NCBI RefSeq assembly: GCF_028649595.1
Contig: NZ_JAQSLK010000002.1
Location: forward strand, 62,001 to 126,000
DNA length: 64,000 bases
DNA from: Campylobacter magnus
GTDB taxonomy: Bacteria > Campylobacterota > Campylobacteria > Campylobacterales > Campylobacteraceae
Direction: 5' to 3'
Part shown: piece after piece, positions 54,963-62,305 of the stretch
How positions within the stretch are numbered: position 1 is the first letter of the stretch
How the letters are laid out: each line of letters starts with the position of its first letter
Program-made: the position numbers and the translations under genes
The notes under the pieces: generated by a model
What the model was told of the DNA's origin: nothing
Seen by the model: the letters and a program-made list of their open reading frames with translations, nothing else
The model's database searches: none

Positions 54963-55748
54963 ATGAAAAGAAGTAAAAATTTTGAGCATCCAGTGGTTAA
55001 AACCTCTAAGTTTTTAAGACTTACTTATAAAGAGCTTGGAGAGCAAATAGGATATACTGAATATGCGCTAAAAACATCTGTGAGTGAAAATAAAATTAGC
55101 GATCCTATGAAAAAAGCTTTAGAACTTCTTATGCGAGCTATCGCAGCAGAGAGCTTAGCAAATAATAAACAGCTGGAACAACTTAAGAATAATTTAGGAA
55201 AGGCTATTAAGACATTAAAAGCTTTACAAGAAGAAGTTGACATACTAAGGGCTACAAGAATAGATTTTAAAGCTAATAAAGATGAGCTTGCTCTAGAACT
55301 TTTAAATGATAAAGAACGATACACAATTCAAATAGCCAAAGAAATTATAGATGAACAACCAAAGATCACTCAAACTGAATTAACGATTGCTATAAAACTT
55401 AGAGCTAAAAGTGCTGGTATTGATATAGTGGGCGATAACAAAAAGTGGAAACTGTTTGATAAATTTAATGGAAAGTTTTGGCGCATAGATAATTCAAAAA
55501 CCGCTACAAAAAAAGTATTTTATCCTATTCTAAGTGAGAATTTCAAAATAGCACAAGAAAAGAAAGAGCAATATCTGCAAAAACTTGCAGATCTTAAAGC
55601 AGGTGGTAGGTTGCCTATATCTCTTAGTAAATTCGGTAATTATATATGGCCACACCTAAACGCCAAAGAGGTAGAAAAGCTTTTAATAAACGATATTATG
55701 CTTGATGACAAGGGGCAAAATATCGTGGACATCATCACTAAGGATTGA
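54963..55748 (+). CDS. Chimera: HTH domain joined to the ATPase C-terminal domain
   Basis: 261 aa. Residues 1-60 match the HTH of the two small regulators (FLRLTYKELGEQIGYTEYAL), residues 60-100 form a coiled coil, and residues 110-261 repeat the C-terminal domain of the upstream ATPase. Across about 54,640-54,795 and 55,427-55,582 the two genes are identical at DNA level as far as I can see. No ATPase motifs. Starts two bases after the ATPase stop. Could load the shared C-terminal domain onto operator DNA or act as a regulator of replication; this is inference. Confidence 0.65.
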   Translation: MKRSKNFEHPVVKTSKFLRLTYKELGEQIGYTEYALKTSVSENKISDPMKKALELLMRAIAAESLANNKQLEQLKNNLGKAIKTLKALQEEVDILRATRIDFKANKDELALELLNDKERYTIQIAKEIIDEQPKITQTELTIAIKLRAKSAGIDIVGDNKKWKLFDKFNGKFWRIDNSKTATKKVFYPILSENFKIAQEKKEQYLQKLADLKAGGRLPISLSKFGNYIWPHLNAKEVEKLLINDIMLDDKGQNIVDIITKD

Positions 55749-55749
55749 A

Positions 55750-56214
55750 ATGTATAGCAATAAGCAAGTGCTAGATGTTTGCTGCGGTGGCCGTATGTTT
55801 TACAATAATAAACAAGATGAGCGAGTGCTGTTTTGCGATAAAAGAGAGCTAGACACTACGCTTTGTGACGGCCGTAAGTTTGTAGTAAAGCCTGATATGC
55901 TAGCAGATTTCAAAAACCTGCCTTTTGATGATGAGAGCTTTGCGCTAGTGGTTTTTGACCCACCGCATTTGCTAAAAGTAGGCGATAGTGCTTATATGGC
56001 TCTCAAATATGGAAAATTAACGCCAGAGTGGAAAGCAGAGCTTGGCCGTGGCTTTGATGAGTGCTGGCGAGTGCTAAAAAGTGGTGGCACGCTTATATTT
56101 AAGTGGGCTGAGATTGACATAAAGCTTAGCGAGATATTAAAGTGCTTTTCGCAAAAGCCACTAATCACGCAAAATACAGCTAATAAGTCGCATTGGTGCG
56201 TGTTTTTTAAATAA
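55750..56214 (+). CDS. SAM-dependent methyltransferase, phage/element type
   Basis: 154 aa from ATG 55750, which overlaps the previous stop. Motif I-like VLDVCCGGRMFYNNK and catalytic-type VVFDPPHLLKVGD, ending ANKSHWCVFFK. The DPPH instead of DPPY/NPPY suggests an adenine-type DNA methyltransferase or a related RNA/protein enzyme. No restriction enzyme is adjacent. Seen also in phage and plasmid genomes of related bacteria, from family knowledge. Confidence 0.75.
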   Translation: MYSNKQVLDVCCGGRMFYNNKQDERVLFCDKRELDTTLCDGRKFVVKPDMLADFKNLPFDDESFALVVFDPPHLLKVGDSAYMALKYGKLTPEWKAELGRGFDECWRVLKSGGTLIFKWAEIDIKLSEILKCFSQKPLITQNTANKSHWCVFFK

Positions 56215-56225
56215 GGAGACTAAAA

Positions 56226-56555
56226 ATGTATGTAGGCAAGAGAGAAAAATTCTATCAAATTACAAAGCGGTCTAGTAATCTTGGTGAAAGCGAGTGTAAA
56301 AGTATTTTTATATATGCAGAAAAAGATAAGATGTCAGCTTTTAACGATGCTTTAGTTATGCTCAAAGATCACTTAATGGAACATAAGTATATTTATGAAT
56401 ATGACGGTAAAACAATAGATGAGTTGATTGAAAGCAACATCTCAAGCAATGAAGATGTCTTAGCGCATACTTATTATTATAGAGATATTTATGGTCGCAG
56501 ACAAGAAGTCAAATTTTATTTGATGGAGCTTTACTTGATAGAAAATAGATTTTGA
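56226..56555 (+). CDS. Hypothetical protein
   Basis: Unrecognised 109-aa protein with mixed charge, Tyr-rich C-terminal half (TYYYRDIYGRRQEVKFYLME) and no signal or membrane segment. Good AAGGAGACTAAAA site, 11 bases after the methyltransferase, so probably last in that operon. Confidence 0.6.
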   Translation: MYVGKREKFYQITKRSSNLGESECKSIFIYAEKDKMSAFNDALVMLKDHLMEHKYIYEYDGKTIDELIESNISSNEDVLAHTYYYRDIYGRRQEVKFYLMELYLIENRF

Positions 56556-56662
56556 AAGCTCTCTTTGGTGTAATTTTTACAATACAAAATAAGATTTTTA
56601 AAAATATATAAAACTTTTTTTAATGTATTTAATTATAAAAAATGTTTTATAAATTAAATAAT

Positions 56663-56698
56663 GTTTTAAACATTATTTAAGGTTTTTTATGTTATAAT
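56663..56698 (+). promoter_or_regulatory. Shared element promoter box A
   Basis: TTTTAAACATTATTTAAGG directly before TATAAT at 56693-56698. The same box occurs at three other promoters of the element (see entries near 57.6, 60.4 and 61.2 kb). Confidence 0.6.
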
Positions 56699-56728
56699 TT
56701 TTAATATTAAAAGAGATAGCTAGGAGTA

Positions 56729-56850
56729 AAACAGCAGTTGAAATGAGAATTTGATTAAGGAGGTGTAAAACAAAAATAAAAGGAAGTGTGAAAAGCTGGA
56801 GACTTTTCACACAGGAGGTGTTGTTTTCAATTGAGAAAGTAAAACAACTT
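56729..56850 (+). ncRNA. Candidate structured RNA or leader with two strong hairpins
   Basis: Downstream of promoter box A, no long protein is coded but two hairpins stand out: GTGTGAAAAG/CTTTTCACAC (56786-56812, ten perfect pairs) and GTTGTTTT/AAAACAAC (56820-56848). Two AGGAGGTGT sequences flank the first, so one could be ribosome sites hidden or exposed by the fold. A small membrane peptide gene follows at 56,879. Could be a regulatory RNA or an attenuator-like leader. Confidence 0.45.
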
Positions 56851-56878
56851 TTGCATTATACTATAAAAAGGCTTTAAA

Positions 56879-57004
56879 ATGCAAAAAATACAAAAAAAAT
56901 TAGAAAATCTTACTGGAGAGCATTTAGTTATATTCTTTGCTCCAATTAGTTTTATTTTTAGCTTGTGGGCTTTCATAAATACTTTTGTGCTTGGAAATAT
57001 GTAA
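56879..57004 (+). CDS. 41-aa membrane peptide
   Basis: ATG 56879 to TAA 57004: basic start (MQKIQKKLENLTGEH) then one hydrophobic helix (LVIFFAPISFIFSLWAFI). Lies after the hairpin leader and before the ParA gene. Weak ribosome site (AAAAAGGCTTTAAA). Could be a holin-like or type I toxin-like peptide; undecided. Confidence 0.5.
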   Translation: MQKIQKKLENLTGEHLVIFFAPISFIFSLWAFINTFVLGNM

Positions 57005-57042
57005 GGCTAAAAGAAAAGACTTTTTCTTTTTTTGGTGTAAAA

Positions 57043-57060
57043 GAGCTGGCTTGCCAGCTC
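57043..57060. terminator. Perfect GAGCTGGC/GCCAGCTC hairpin
   Basis: Eight-pair stem around TT between the membrane peptide and ParA genes. Plus-strand T-run is lacking after it, so a classical terminator is uncertain; on the minus strand the stem is followed by TTTT. Confidence 0.4.
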
Positions 57061-57084
57061 CAAAAAACAAGAAAGGCAATTAAA

Positions 57085-57645
57085 ATGATAATATCAGTAA
57101 TAAATAAAAAAGGTGGCGTAGGTAAGACATCATTTGCTTTTTCAATAGCGAAGGATCTAGGACTTTATCTACAAAGCAATGACGCAAGCGTGATTGAGAG
57201 TATTTATCCAAATAAAGCTAAAATACTAGAAGAGCCAAAGCTCTGTGATAATTGTGTTTTTGATTTTGGCGGTTTTGTGAGTAAAGGCGTGCTAGAAATC
57301 GCCAAAGAAAGTGATTGCGTGCTTGTGCCTTGCGTGGCGCATTATAATTCTATTTTGCGAACGATTGAAACTATAAATGAAATAAGAGCTGTGAATTCTA
57401 AAATTCTAGTATTAAACACAAACTTCACACTAGAAAGCCAAAGAGAGCAAGTAGAAAACCTGTTGAGTGAGAAGTTTGATAATCTAGAATTCTTTAGATT
57501 TAGACAAAGCCGCATCATAGAGAATTCAGTTGCTAGTGCTTCTAGCTTTTTAGAGCTGGCAAATGAAAATCCACTAGCAAAGGTGTCTTATAAGAATTTT
57601 ATGAGTGAGTATGAGCGTTTGCTAAAAACTTTAAAAAATATTTAA
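57085..57645 (+). CDS. ParA-type ATPase
   Basis: 186 aa from ATG 57085 behind GAAAGG. Deviant Walker A KKGGVGKTS at 8-16, switch region CVFDFGGFVS and later LVLNTNF. It moves or positions element DNA in the family's usual role. No ParB gene is adjacent, so it is an orphan or works with one of the small DNA-binding proteins. A palindrome half-like CTAGAATTC is coded near 57,483. Confidence 0.88.
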   Translation: MIISVINKKGGVGKTSFAFSIAKDLGLYLQSNDASVIESIYPNKAKILEEPKLCDNCVFDFGGFVSKGVLEIAKESDCVLVPCVAHYNSILRTIETINEIRAVNSKILVLNTNFTLESQREQVENLLSEKFDNLEFFRFRQSRIIENSVASASSFLELANENPLAKVSYKNFMSEYERLLKTLKNI

Positions 57646-57690
57646 AACATTTTTTAAAGTTTTTAATATTTAAAGAGGCTTAATTATAAT
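57641..57690 (+). promoter_or_regulatory. Shared element promoter box B
   Basis: TTTAAAACATTTTTTAAAGT then TTTTAATATTTAAA and TATAAT at 57685-57690, 18 bases before the ATG at 57708. Overlaps the last codons of the ParA gene. Confidence 0.6.
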
Positions 57691-57707
57691 CTAAAAAAAG
57701 GAAAAAA

Positions 57708-57971
57708 ATGAGTTACAAAATAAAAGAAAAAGAACTAAAAATCTTAGAGATGGCGGCAGAAGATTGCGATTTAAAAATTGATTATGAATATAGCGGTAGA
57801 GCAATGTTTGGAGAATATTGTATAGGTATTAAATACCAAGATGACTATGACTTAGGAAGTTTATGCGAGTTTATAAATGAAAATGGCGCACCAAAACTAG
57901 CATTATCAATAGCTACAAGATGGCGGACTGATACTCTAGGAAAAGGTTATATAAAATACAACCATTTTTAA
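57708..57971 (+). CDS. Hypothetical protein
   Basis: Unrecognised soluble 87-aa protein (opening MSYKIKEKELKILEMAAEDC, with LKIDYEYSGRAMFGEYCIGI). First gene of the operon driven by box B. No motif recognised. Confidence 0.6.
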   Translation: MSYKIKEKELKILEMAAEDCDLKIDYEYSGRAMFGEYCIGIKYQDDYDLGSLCEFINENGAPKLALSIATRWRTDTLGKGYIKYNHF

Positions 57972-57985
57972 AAAAGGAATAAAAA

Positions 57986-58591
57986 ATGAAAATAAATCTA
58001 AATGAAATCTACGCTAAATTAAAAGCGTGGCGAGCTGAGCGTAAAATCACAGCTAAAAGCCAAAAAGAGGGCTATTTAGTTAATGCGATGGAAGAGTTTG
58101 GCGAATTAGCAGCAGCCCTTAGAGATTACGAGAAATTCTCGGTAACTGGACAAGATGCCGCCAAAAAGCAAAAAGCAGAACACGAGATAATTGACGCTTT
58201 GTGCGATATTAGCGTTTTTACAATAAACGCTGGGGCGGATATACCTTGCCGACTTAAACCTTTAATCATAGAGACTAAAAGGGAATTTAGTGTTGCTAGT
58301 ATTTTTGTGGCAATTGCTGATTTTATTAGAACTGATGTGAATAACTCCCCTTTTGTAAATGGCTCCCCTTTTAATTATTATGATTTTGCCCGTATTTTAA
58401 GATGTTGTGCTAGTGTTTGCGAACAATACGGCTTTGATTTTCAAATAGCTATGGATGAAACTATTAAAGAAATTAGCTCACGCACTGGTGCTTATGATGA
58501 GGCTAGCAAAAAGTGGGTTAAAGATGAGAGCGATGAGGCTCGTGCGAAGTGGTATCAAGCCGACTATGAGTTGGCAAGGATAAAAAAATGA
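57986..58591 (+). CDS. MazG-like nucleotide pyrophosphohydrolase
   Basis: 201 aa all-alpha NTP pyrophosphatase: E37 and E40 in AMEEFGELAAAL, E67 and D70 in EHEIIDALCDI (the ExxE...ExxD metal site). In phages and mobile elements such enzymes clean or lower nucleotide alarm pools; here the exact substrate is unknown. The C-terminal part (about 110-201) carries a Cys-containing region that looks family-specific. Overlaps the next small gene by ATGA. Confidence 0.82.
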   Translation: MKINLNEIYAKLKAWRAERKITAKSQKEGYLVNAMEEFGELAAALRDYEKFSVTGQDAAKKQKAEHEIIDALCDISVFTINAGADIPCRLKPLIIETKREFSVASIFVAIADFIRTDVNNSPFVNGSPFNYYDFARILRCCASVCEQYGFDFQIAMDETIKEISSRTGAYDEASKKWVKDESDEARAKWYQADYELARIKK

Positions 58592-58755
58592 ACCCTACAC
58601 AAAATATGGCATTTAATGAAATCAGTCAGTGGATAAAATACAAAGGTTTTAAACAAGAAGATTTAGCACAAATATTGTGTGCTGTGGATAAAGAGTGCTT
58701 AAAAGCACGAGGCATAACAATAAGCGAACTTATAAGCAAATGTGCTAACTTTTAA
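58588..58755 (+). CDS. 55-aa hypothetical protein
   Basis: ATG 58588 overlaps the MazG stop; ends TAA 58755. Reads MNPTQNMAFNEISQWIKYKG and later KECLKARGITISELI. Mostly helical, no signal. Coupling supports expression. Confidence 0.55.
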   Translation: MNPTQNMAFNEISQWIKYKGFKQEDLAQILCAVDKECLKARGITISELISKCANF

Positions 58756-58764
58756 AGGAAAAAA

Positions 58765-59460
58765 ATGAATTTAAAACTCATCCAAGAAGACAATCTTACT
58801 GGCGAAATTATAGCAATGAACCCAAAAATAAAAAAGGTAACGCTAGAATATGAAATTATACAAGGGGATATCGGCAACTATGGCTTAGAAAAGGCAAAAT
58901 GGAGACTAGGGATAGAGCCTTATAACAAACTTCTAAAAGATTTATATAATATTGATTATATAACGGAAGAAGAAGCCGAAGCATTAATGGAAGATAGAGA
59001 AAGAACCGAAGAAGAAAAAGAAGAAGTAAAAAAGTATTTTTCGTCAATCATAGGCAAGGAGAATTTAAACCATTTATTAAACGCAATCAAAGAAAATAGA
59101 CAATATCCACAAATTGATTATGAAATCAAAACTGAAATAATCAATATTCTAGGTGCAAAAGAAATAGAAAGAGCTTTTAGGTGGAAACATATAACCGAAG
59201 AGACTGCCCATATTGAAAGAATAGATTTTTTACTAAAAAATGATGATATTATAATAAAATATAGCATTAAGCCGTGCTGCAACTTGCTAGAAAATGGCGA
59301 GTTGATAGAAAACTTAGAAAAAGAATTCAAAATAGCACAGCCGATTTTTTTAAAAGATTATGCGGAAAAATTATGCTCACCTGTAATGGTGGAAATGATA
59401 ACACCAGCATGGAGCATTTTAGAAAAAGCAGTGATGAAAGCTAAAGGGGAAATGGACTAA
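58765..59460 (+). CDS. Hypothetical protein
   Basis: 231 aa, acidic, no recognised domain. A Glu-rich charged segment (EEEAEALMEDRERTEEEKEE-like) occurs near residues 72-90. AAAGGAAAAAA ribosome site, 9 bases after the 55-aa gene. Part of the same operon. Confidence 0.6.
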   Translation: MNLKLIQEDNLTGEIIAMNPKIKKVTLEYEIIQGDIGNYGLEKAKWRLGIEPYNKLLKDLYNIDYITEEEAEALMEDRERTEEEKEEVKKYFSSIIGKENLNHLLNAIKENRQYPQIDYEIKTEIINILGAKEIERAFRWKHITEETAHIERIDFLLKNDDIIIKYSIKPCCNLLENGELIENLEKEFKIAQPIFLKDYAEKLCSPVMVEMITPAWSILEKAVMKAKGEMD

Positions 59461-59464
59461 AAAC

Positions 59465-59587
59465 ATGGCAAATTTTACTAAAACAAAACAAACTTTTAGA
59501 AGAAGAAAAGTAAGACCAAATCTATGGAGTAAGCTTAAGTTTATATTACGACTTCTAAAAAAAATAAAAAAGCAGCAAAAATTTTAA
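59465..59587 (+). CDS. 40-aa very basic peptide
   Basis: ATG 59465 to TAA 59587, reading MANFTKTKQTFRRRKVRPNL then a Lys-rich end. Five bases after the previous stop. Could bind nucleic acid. No clear ribosome site other than GGACTAAAA, so coding is only probable. Confidence 0.45.
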   Translation: MANFTKTKQTFRRRKVRPNLWSKLKFILRLLKKIKKQQKF

Positions 59588-59599
59588 AAAGGAGTAAAA

Positions 59600-59872
59600 A
59601 TGAAAACTTTTATGGTAAAAGTTGGCTCAAAGTTAATTAAAAGACAAGAAATATGGCTGGAAGAATATCAAGGCTATGACTATGACGCAGTTAAAAAATA
59701 TGTTGAGAACCTAGCAGAAAAAGAAATTGAGTTTATGTGTCAAAAATATAAAGCGAAAAAGGAAGACTTTAAAATTGATTTTGAGCCAACTTATGATAAA
59801 TTAAAAATCTCTTATAGCAATGAAGAATATGGTGTGATAGAAGAAAAAATAATTACAATAGAAGAATGCTAA
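59600..59872 (+). CDS. Hypothetical protein
   Basis: 90-aa protein of charged residues (MKTFMVKVGSKLIKRQEIWL at the start). AAAAAGGAGTAAAA site. No family recognised. Confidence 0.6.
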   Translation: MKTFMVKVGSKLIKRQEIWLEEYQGYDYDAVKKYVENLAEKEIEFMCQKYKAKKEDFKIDFEPTYDKLKISYSNEEYGVIEEKIITIEEC

Positions 59873-59884
59873 AAGGAATAAAAA

Positions 59885-60193
59885 ATGCGTGGCACAAAAT
59901 TTGAATTAGATGAGCAAAAAGCAAGCAAATTAAGTGGTATGAGCGTGGATGAAGTGTGGAATTTCATAAATCAAAAAGCCAAAGAAGCAGATTTAATCGT
60001 GGTAAAAAATGGCGAATATCACGCCAAAGGCACAGAACACGATTTGGGCGATATTGGCGTGTTTGTGGTTTTAGAAATGGTTGAAATTCCGTGGTTTACA
60101 AAAAGCGTAAAATCGTGGGTTCAGTTTAAAGATGATAGGGAAGATGATATTATAGAAGTAGCAAAAGAAATGAATGAAGGCGTGTGGATATGA
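59885..60193 (+). CDS. 102-aa protein, VapD-module partner, copy 1
   Basis: Unrecognised acidic protein (MRGTKFELDEQKASKLSGMS then DEVWNFINQKAKEADLIVV and AKGTEHDLGDIGVF). Differs from copy 2 in only about a dozen residues, mainly after SVKSW. Its stop overlaps a remnant of the VapD-like gene. Position before the VapD-like gene suggests an antitoxin or partner. Confidence 0.7.
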   Translation: MRGTKFELDEQKASKLSGMSVDEVWNFINQKAKEADLIVVKNGEYHAKGTEHDLGDIGVFVVLEMVEIPWFTKSVKSWVQFKDDREDDIIEVAKEMNEGVWI

Positions 60194-60317
60194 AAAAGAA
60201 TACGATGAATTAGTAAGAAAAACGCAAGAAGCTCGCAGGCAAAAGCAATTAGAAGCATTAAAAAATTTTAAAATAGACAATAAGCAAATAATTCAAAGCA
60301 AAGACAAAGAACGCTAA
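60192..60317 (+). pseudogene. C-terminal remnant of a VapD-like gene
   Basis: From 60192 the frame reads EKEYDELVRKTQEARRQKQL and continues to KDKER before TAA 60315-60317. This equals the C-terminal tail of the VapD-like protein in copy 2, directly fused after the 102-aa gene, so the front about 105 codons are deleted. No start codon fits. Confidence 0.8.
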
Positions 60318-60353
60318 TTTAGCATAAATAAATATTTTATATTTTATAAAATA

Positions 60354-60399
60354 TTTAAAACATTTTTGAAAGTTTTTAATATTAAATAAAAACTAAAAT
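60354..60399 (+). promoter_or_regulatory. Shared element promoter box C
   Basis: TTTAAAACATTTTTGAAAGT then TTTTAATATTAAA and TAAAAT at 60394-60399, before the 102-aa gene copy 2 (ATG 60418). Confidence 0.55.
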
Positions 60400-60417
60400 T
60401 AATGAAAGGAATAAAAA

Positions 60418-60726
60418 ATGCGTGGCACAAAATTTGAATTAGATGAGCAAAAAGCAAGCAAATTAAGCGGTATGAGCGTAGATGAAGTGTGGAATTTCAT
60501 AAATCAAAAAGCCAAAGAAGCAGATTTAATCGTGGTAAAAAATGGCGAATACCACGCCAAAGGCACAGAACACGATTTGGGCGATATTGGCGTGTTTATG
60601 GTTTTAGAAATGGTTGAAATTCCGTGGTTTACAAAAAGCGTAAAGTCTTGGATTGAATTTGGCGATGATATGGAAGAGGACTTTATAGAAATTTCAAAAG
60701 AAATGAATGAGGGCGTATGGGAATGA
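60418..60726 (+). CDS. 102-aa protein, VapD-module partner, copy 2
   Basis: Same as copy 1 for the first 78 residues except one, then ends SWIEFGDDMEEDFIEISKEM and NEGVWE. Overlaps the VapD-like gene by ATGA, so translation is coupled as in toxin-antitoxin pairs. Family not recognised. Confidence 0.75.
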   Translation: MRGTKFELDEQKASKLSGMSVDEVWNFINQKAKEADLIVVKNGEYHAKGTEHDLGDIGVFMVLEMVEIPWFTKSVKSWIEFGDDMEEDFIEISKEMNEGVWE

Positions 60727-61166
60727 GCGATAAATCTTATAAAATTTTAGCCTTTGATTTTGATACTAAGGTATTAGATGAAATTTACTATAAGGGAAAT
60801 TACAGAAATTCATACAATGAGTTTAGGCAATTTTTAAAAGAGAATAAATTTGACAAACATCCTGAGGGTTCATTTTATATATCATCCACAAAAATAAGTG
60901 CTAATACAGTAAAGTATATTATTAAAAAAGCACGAAACACTTTTGACTGGTTTAAATACGGCGTAAAGGATATGCGCATTGCTAATTTAGAATCACCTGA
61001 ATTTAGCAATCTAACACATATCGCACAAAACGGCAAAAATGAAAAAGAATATAATGAGTTAATAGAAAAAACAAAAGAAGCACGCAGACAAAAGCAATTA
61101 GAAACATTAAAAAATTTTAAGATAAACAATAAGCAAATAATTCAAAGCAAAGACAAAGAACGCTAA
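60723..61166 (+). CDS. VapD-like endoribonuclease-fold protein with basic C-terminal tail
   Basis: 147 aa. Residues 1-90 follow the VapD/Cas2 pattern: KILAFDFDTKVLDEIYY, NSYNEFRQFLKENKF, PEGSFYISS and TFDWFKYGVKDMRIANLE. A 55-residue tail beyond normal VapD length carries EARRQKQLETLKNF and ends KDKER. Start ATG 60723 overlaps the partner stop; the ATG at 60717 is also in frame. VapD proteins in Haemophilus and Helicobacter are RNases paired with an antitoxin. Activity here is inferred. Confidence 0.75.
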   Translation: MSDKSYKILAFDFDTKVLDEIYYKGNYRNSYNEFRQFLKENKFDKHPEGSFYISSTKISANTVKYIIKKARNTFDWFKYGVKDMRIANLESPEFSNLTHIAQNGKNEKEYNELIEKTKEARRQKQLETLKNFKINNKQIIQSKDKER

Positions 61167-61202
61167 TTTAGCATAAATAAATATTTTATACTTTAAAAAA
61201 TA

Positions 61203-61256
61203 TTTAAAACATTTTTTAAAGTATTAAACATTATTTAAGATAATTCTTGCTAAAAT
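61203..61256 (+). promoter_or_regulatory. Shared element promoter box D
   Basis: TTTAAAACATTTTTTAAAGT followed by TTAAACATTATTTAAG and TAAAAT at 61251-61256; the second half matches box A. Likely drives the 36-aa peptide and the toxin-antitoxin genes. Confidence 0.6.
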
Positions 61257-61279
61257 TAAGAGAAATAAAGGAGTTGAAA

Positions 61280-61390
61280 ATGATTAAATTGATTTCTATA
61301 TGTGCTTGTATAGGTGGCTTAATTTTAGCTACACATCTTTTATTCCAAGCGAGCTTAATCGCTTTTAAGTCTATATTAAAGAAAGCATAA
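61280..61390 (+). CDS. 36-aa membrane peptide
   Basis: ATG 61280 after AAAGGAGTTGAAA, one hydrophobic helix (LISICACIGGLILATHLLF) and a basic end (KSILKKA). Strong ribosome site argues for translation. Function unknown; similar in design to the 41-aa peptide. Confidence 0.55.
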   Translation: MIKLISICACIGGLILATHLLFQASLIAFKSILKKA

Positions 61391-61423
61391 GATAGCACAA
61401 TTATATTACACAAAGGAGCTAAA

Positions 61424-61648
61424 ATGAGCGGAATTTTGATTAGACAAATAGATGATACTCAAAGCATAAATTTTGATGAAATAGTGGCATTTGCTAAAAG
61501 ACTTTTTGAGAATAGAATATCTATTGAAAAAATAGATGATTATTCGCCAAACGATGAAACAATACAGGCTATCAAAGAATGTGACACTGGTAAAGGCTCT
61601 ACTCGCTATGATAGCTATGATGATTTTTTAAAAGAGCTAAATACCTAG
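61424..61648 (+). CDS. Antitoxin of YafQ-type pair
   Basis: 74-aa acidic protein (MSGILIRQIDDTQSINFDEI; end YDSYDDFLKELNT) 12 bases before the toxin gene. The C-terminal FLKEL pattern is typical of RelB/DinJ antitoxins. Binds and blocks the toxin and probably represses the operon. AAAGGAGCTAAA site. Confidence 0.75.
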   Translation: MSGILIRQIDDTQSINFDEIVAFAKRLFENRISIEKIDDYSPNDETIQAIKECDTGKGSTRYDSYDDFLKELNT

Positions 61649-61660
61649 AGGAGACCTTAA

Positions 61661-61936
61661 GTGCTAGAATTGTATATTGAAAATTCTTACAAGAAAGACC
61701 TTAAGAGAGTTGTCAAACAAGGTATAAAAGCTAATATTGGAGCAGATATTATTTATAGACTTCAGTGTCAATTACCATTGGATGAAAGACAACGGAATCA
61801 CGCATTATCTGGTGACTACTCTGGATATTATGAATGCAAAATTATGCCCGACTTGCTTTTGGTATACAAAATAGTGGGTAATGAATTGCATTTAGTAAGA
61901 ATTGGTTCACATACTGAATTATTTAAAAAATACTAG
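61661..61936 (+). CDS. YafQ/RelE-family mRNA interferase toxin
   Basis: 91 aa. Family pattern YKKDLKRVVKQG, HALSGDYSGYYECKIMPDLL and VRIGSHTELF with the catalytic His/Asp residues kept. Starts at GTG 61661 after GGAGACCTTAA. Cleaves mRNA in the ribosome in this family. Keeps the element in the population. Confidence 0.87.
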   Translation: MLELYIENSYKKDLKRVVKQGIKANIGADIIYRLQCQLPLDERQRNHALSGDYSGYYECKIMPDLLLVYKIVGNELHLVRIGSHTELFKKY

Positions 61937-61944
61937 GAGAAATA

Positions 61945-62223
61945 ATGAAAAAGCAAGATTTTAATGCTATTTTTAGTCAAGCAAGTAAAAGCGGTGTAAC
62001 ATCTCAAAAAACATTTGAAAAAGCAAGCAATGCCAAAAAAGTAGGCAGAAAAGCAAAAAATGAGAGCGAGAAGTCATCAGCAAGAGTGCTTTTGTATTTT
62101 ACGCCTGCTGAGTTTGGAATTTTAGAGCAAATCGGTGCTGAAAAATTTATGGGAATGTCAGCGCAAGCGGTAGCTAAACAGCTAGTTTTAAGCTATATAA
62201 AAAGTTACAATAAAGCAGATTAA
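61945..62223 (+). CDS. Small basic plasmid-type protein
   Basis: 92 aa with a basic Lys/Ser-rich front (ASNAKKVGRKAKNESEKSS) and an amphipathic back half (EQIGAEKFMGMSAQAVAKQL). Resembles small mobilisation/replication-linked proteins of Campylobacter plasmids, by eye only. Nine bases after the toxin gene. Confidence 0.55.
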   Translation: MKKQDFNAIFSQASKSGVTSQKTFEKASNAKKVGRKAKNESEKSSARVLLYFTPAEFGILEQIGAEKFMGMSAQAVAKQLVLSYIKSYNKAD

Positions 62224-62305
62224 AATTTGTAATTTTTGGCTAAATTGTAGTTAAAATAAACGAGCGTTAATTTTATCAAATTAAAACAAAAAGTTAGCTT
62301 AATTT

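Larger units (their letters stand above)
59880..61240 (+). repeat. Tandem duplication of a two-gene unit, copy 1 with internal deletion
   Basis: The block 59880-60417 (102-aa gene, tail remnant, promoter box C) is nearly the same as 60413-61240 (102-aa gene, VapD-like gene, promoter box D). Copy 1 lacks about 310 bases that code the VapD core. Flanking TTTAGCATAAATAAATATTT is present after both copies. Confidence 0.88.

Noticed and set aside
56965-57084. Longer ParA N-terminus
   Set aside because: It covers a hairpin and the end of another small gene; ATG 57085 gives the normal ParA opening.
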